DNA of 64,000 bases from contig JAIEQI010000012.1 in NCBI GenBank assembly GCA_019747875.1, positions 1 through 64,000 on the forward strand, written 5' to 3'. The notes beneath the pieces were generated by a model, which saw only the letters and a program-made list of their open reading frames with translations, searched no databases and had not been told where the DNA came from. Of this stretch, positions 61,624-64,000 are shown piece after piece. A program made the position numbers and the translations under genes. Position 1 is the stretch's first letter. Each line of letters starts with the position of its first letter. This DNA is from Candidatus Obscuribacterales bacterium (GTDB taxonomy: Bacteria > Cyanobacteriota > Vampirovibrionia > Obscuribacterales > Obscuribacteraceae).

Positions 61624-63027
61624 CTAGTGCTTAGCCTCTGTGCTAAAAGTAGTGCTTGTGAGAGTTCGAAGAAATGCCACCACCTTCCTCTCTTCGTCTG
61701 CTGTCATCGGTTTTTCAGTTTGATATTGAGACATTATCCTGACGGCTTCTTCCAGCGTCTTAGCGCTTCCATCGTGCATGTAAGGATAGGTCAATTCAAC
61801 ATTTCTCAGAGAAGGAACTTTGAAAACATGCAAATCTTCTTTGCGATGAGTTAACTCAAATCGTCCCAGGTTTGTTTGCCCTTCGTCGTTATAAAAGTCC
61901 TTATATTTGCCGAGTTTTTCAAAGGACAATCCTCCCAAACTTGGACCTGTATGGCAGACGAAACACTCGTGTTTTTTGAATAACTCAAAGCCTTCTCGCT
62001 CTTCTGTGGTCAGCGCCGTTTGATCGCCGGACAGAAAACGATCATATCTGCTTTCCGGAGTCAACAAAGTATGTTCGTACTCAGCAATTGCATCACTTAC
62101 ATTTGATGCTGTGATGCCGCCATTTGGATAACTTTCGCGAAAAAGTTTGTCGTAATCTTTGTCATTGCGAAGGCGCGAACAGACCTCGTTCCAGTCAGAA
62201 TTCATTTCGGCAGGATTGCTTATTGCTTCAAGAACTTGCGCTTTCATATTCTCCGCCCTGCCGTTCCAATATTGGGCAATGTTATATGCTGCATTCAAAA
62301 CCGTTGGTGTATTGACGCTAGCTTTTTTGCCTCCTGCCGAACTTGAAAATTGCAATTGATCCGCTCCCCCTCTTTGTAGCGAATGGCAACTTGCGCATGA
62401 CTGTGTTTGATTCTCTGAGAGTCTTTTGTCGTGAAACAGCTTCTTACCGAGCGCGACTCTGGCGGGATCCGGACGAAAGAAATTCTCTTTTGGGATTGGT
62501 CGAAGATCAAATTCTTTCAAGCGCTTTTCTATCCACTTCGAAAGAATGCGCTGCTCTTTTTCGTTCAAAGCGGAGTCCCAATGCAATGCGATGTATTGAA
62601 TGGGCGGCATGTCGCCTTTTGCCATGGCACGAGACAGTCGTTCGACATCACCTTCGCTGAATGGGACTCTGCCTGACAGCTTATCTTTGCTGATGAGGAA
62701 AGAGGATTGAGCGCTTTTGACATTTGCGTGAGCAATGCTGCTGGCGATTGGGAAATCGTAATACAACGGGTACTGTGCCAGGTCCTTTGTATGACAATCG
62801 GCGCATTTAGCAACCAGGATGTCCGACACTTTCTGGAATTCAGCGGGCTGATCCTTGGCTAGTTGGCTCCTGTGAATGAACAAATTCGAAATGGGCAGGC
62901 TGATTCCCAGCACAAAAAGTATGCCCGCAATCACGAAAGGGCGGAATTTTGCGGGTATGCGAACCATTCTTGTGCCTGAGAATCTGCTCTCTAATTCACG
63001 GATGCGTGTCCAAACCTTGCTGCGCAT
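61624..63027 (-). CDS. Three-heme MauG/cytochrome c peroxidase-like protein
   Basis: 467 residues. A transmembrane or signal segment (about 28-50, FRPFVIAGILFVLGISLPIS) is followed by three CxxCH c-type heme sites: CADCH at 75-79, CASCH at 211-215 and CFVCH at 355-359. The last two, with NTPTVLNAAYNIAQYWNGRA, belong to the di-heme peroxidase/MauG fold; the first sits in an extra N-terminal heme-binding domain (KDLAQYPLYYDFPIASS). Such enzymes reduce H2O2 or oxidise substrates in the periplasm. The ATG at 63027 is used; an ATG 20 codons later is possible. All three heme motifs are intact. Confidence 0.92.
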   Translation of the reverse strand: MRSKVWTRIRELESRFSGTRMVRIPAKFRPFVIAGILFVLGISLPISNLFIHRSQLAKDQPAEFQKVSDILVAKCADCHTKDLAQYPLYYDFPIASSIAHANVKSAQSSFLISKDKLSGRVPFSEGDVERLSRAMAKGDMPPIQYIALHWDSALNEKEQRILSKWIEKRLKEFDLRPIPKENFFRPDPARVALGKKLFHDKRLSENQTQSCASCHSLQRGGADQLQFSSSAGGKKASVNTPTVLNAAYNIAQYWNGRAENMKAQVLEAISNPAEMNSDWNEVCSRLRNDKDYDKLFRESYPNGGITASNVSDAIAEYEHTLLTPESRYDRFLSGDQTALTTEEREGFELFKKHECFVCHTGPSLGGLSFEKLGKYKDFYNDEGQTNLGRFELTHRKEDLHVFKVPSLRNVELTYPYMHDGSAKTLEEAVRIMSQYQTEKPMTADEERKVVAFLRTLTSTTFSTEAKH

Positions 63028-63189
63028 TGGAGCACAAGAGATATTATCATGCTGGGCAAGCGGTTTAATGTTGGCTTGACAACGGCTGAATCGAGCTTGA
63101 AAAGCTATAATTCTCTAGGTATTGTTCGATCGGTAGAACCGGCAAGAGCAAAAACTGCATTTTTCCGGAAGAGCCATCCAAGGTGAGCA

Positions 63190-64000
63190 TTGGACCTTTT
63201 GATTTGCCAGTCCTGCGGTCTCGTAGTTAGGGGCACTCCAAGCTCCTGCCAAGCTTGCGGTGTCAACTGCGAAAATACCTGCAGCCGGCTTCCAGTGCTT
63301 CAAGAGCAAGCAGGTCTGATATTCCTTAAGAACGATCCACTTGAGCTGGAGCGGACCGTTAATTTTATCTTGTACGGTCCGGATGGCATGCTCCGTTCGA
63401 CATTCGTAGACAATAGCTCCGTTCCACCTGTGTCCGATGAATCTGGAGGCTCGGGGTTGGAAGGTGCTATGCCTGAAAAATACCTTCCCCAAGAACCATT
63501 TAGCGATAAGCCCGAAGGCGCGATCGATCGTCAAAATGATGTATTAAAGGGCTTTGTGCCTGGGACAGGTGTCTCAAGCTCAGAGGATAGTTCCGATTTC
63601 AAGCAGCGAAGTTTCTCAACCGGAACTTGGACGGGCTCTCGGGTCCAGCGTCTTCACGCCTTAAGTACTAAGCAATCGGAAGAAGCGTATTCTACCGATG
63701 ACTTGAATCAAAACTTGGGACTTAATTCGGCGCAGCAGGAAAAGACATCTGCCTGGGATGCCGTAAAGCCGGTCGAGCCTAATTATGAGGGACTGCAGAG
63801 CGGAAAGGCTGGGGGTTTCCATCATTATTCGCCAATGGATTTCTTTGCGGATCCGGAGCCGGAGGACAGCTCCAACTATGCCCAGGATGAAACTATAGAC
63901 GGCGTGCCGCACGATTTTGCACAAGCGCTGCTCGCTCATGAACGTGCCGAAGAAGCATTTGATTCTGGCGTTTACCATCCCGGCGAAAGCCACGGAACGC
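63190..64000 (+). CDS. Zinc-ribbon protein, 3'-truncated by the window end
   Basis: Partial gene, at least 270 residues: the frame is open from the TTG at 63190 to the last base. AAGGTGAG lies just before it and an in-frame TGA precedes it, so no earlier start exists; the TTG at 63199 is an alternative. The N-terminus is a Cys cluster, ICQSCGLVV then SCQACGVNCENTC, most like a zinc ribbon. The remainder is acidic, Ser/Glu/Asp-rich and probably disordered (GTGVSSSEDSSDFKQ, DPEPEDSSNYAQDE), with a HYSPMDFFADPEP motif. Its C-terminus and any membrane domain are outside the window. Function unknown. Confidence 0.7.
   Translation, partial: MDLLICQSCGLVVRGTPSSCQACGVNCENTCSRLPVLQEQAGLIFLKNDPLELERTVNFILYGPDGMLRSTFVDNSSVPPVSDESGGSGLEGAMPEKYLPQEPFSDKPEGAIDRQNDVLKGFVPGTGVSSSEDSSDFKQRSFSTGTWTGSRVQRLHALSTKQSEEAYSTDDLNQNLGLNSAQQEKTSAWDAVKPVEPNYEGLQSGKAGGFHHYSPMDFFADPEPEDSSNYAQDETIDGVPHDFAQALLAHERAEEAFDSGVYHPGESHGT

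Noticed and set aside
63076-63111. TTGACA and TATAAT ahead of the zinc-ribbon gene
   Set aside because: Both hexamers are perfect but 24 bases apart, too far for a standard promoter; not called.

Overview
The window reads as a piece of chromosome from a large-genome, free-living, Gram-negative-type bacterium. About 57 protein genes are supportable. I saw no rRNA, tRNA, CRISPR array, insertion sequence or phage genes. Lipoproteins, twin-arginine (Tat) signals, a MauG-type multiheme peroxidase and Tad-type pseudopilins indicate a diderm envelope. The gene style (many secreted TPR proteins, CHAT and caspase-like peptidases, a DUF1800/DUF1501 pair, DUF1571, a CvfC-like Nfu-N/HEAT protein, bacterial Ser/Thr kinase and dual-specificity phosphatase) would fit Obscuribacterales-like Vampirovibrionia (Melainabacteria) or planctomycete/acidobacterial-style genomes. 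That taxonomic guess is inference; there is no marker gene here to prove it.

Layout. 1-5.2 kb: the 3' part of a giant repeat protein ending in a papain-like domain, a zinc-binding membrane protein and small hypotheticals. 5.2-12.5 kb: a PaaI-type thioesterase, a His/Asp-rich low-complexity protein, a TPR protein, a GH31 glycosidase and a small cytoplasmic protein. 12.5-17.8 kb: a Dam-type DNA methylase, a SAM methyltransferase, the DUF1800/DUF1501 pair and a YbaK-type deacylase. 17.9-21.9 kb (minus strand): two tandem, previously uncalled or easily missed short peptides with a shared double-glycine motif, a hypothetical protein and a LysM plus papain-like protein. 22-30 kb: CvfC-like and TPR proteins, a glycine-rich protein and its partner, a TruC-like pseudouridine synthase, an HvfC/DUF2063 protein and a HEAT protein.

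30.2-41.4 kb holds a histidine kinase followed by a Tad-like envelope locus. Three plus-strand genes (two TadE-like pseudopilins and a TPR-CHAT protease) converge, with a 4-bp overlap, on a five-gene minus-strand operon (Gly-rich secreted protein, two secreted hypotheticals, a TadG-like protein and a TPR lipoprotein). 41.5-51 kb: a CorA-type transporter, an M48 protease, a beta-lactamase-fold hydrolase with a DUF4239 membrane protein, the third papain-like protein, secreted proteins and a Cys-cluster protein. 51-64 kb: a receiver protein whose output domain is degenerate, a DUF1571 protein, a VOC protein, a Tat-exported M3 peptidase, a convergent phosphatase/kinase pair, a caspase-YARHG protein coupled to a metallo-hydrolase, a bifunctional-nuclease-family protein, a three-heme MauG-like peroxidase and a zinc-ribbon gene running off the end.

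The two most interesting signals are (i) a three-member family of papain-like proteins with the same Gln/Cys/His/Asn signature and helical lead-in but very different N-terminal halves, and (ii) a tandem pair of short peptide genes with an ELK-x-S-x-AL...GGA leader-like motif and divergent Cys-containing tails, lying on the same strand just downstream of one of those papain-like genes.
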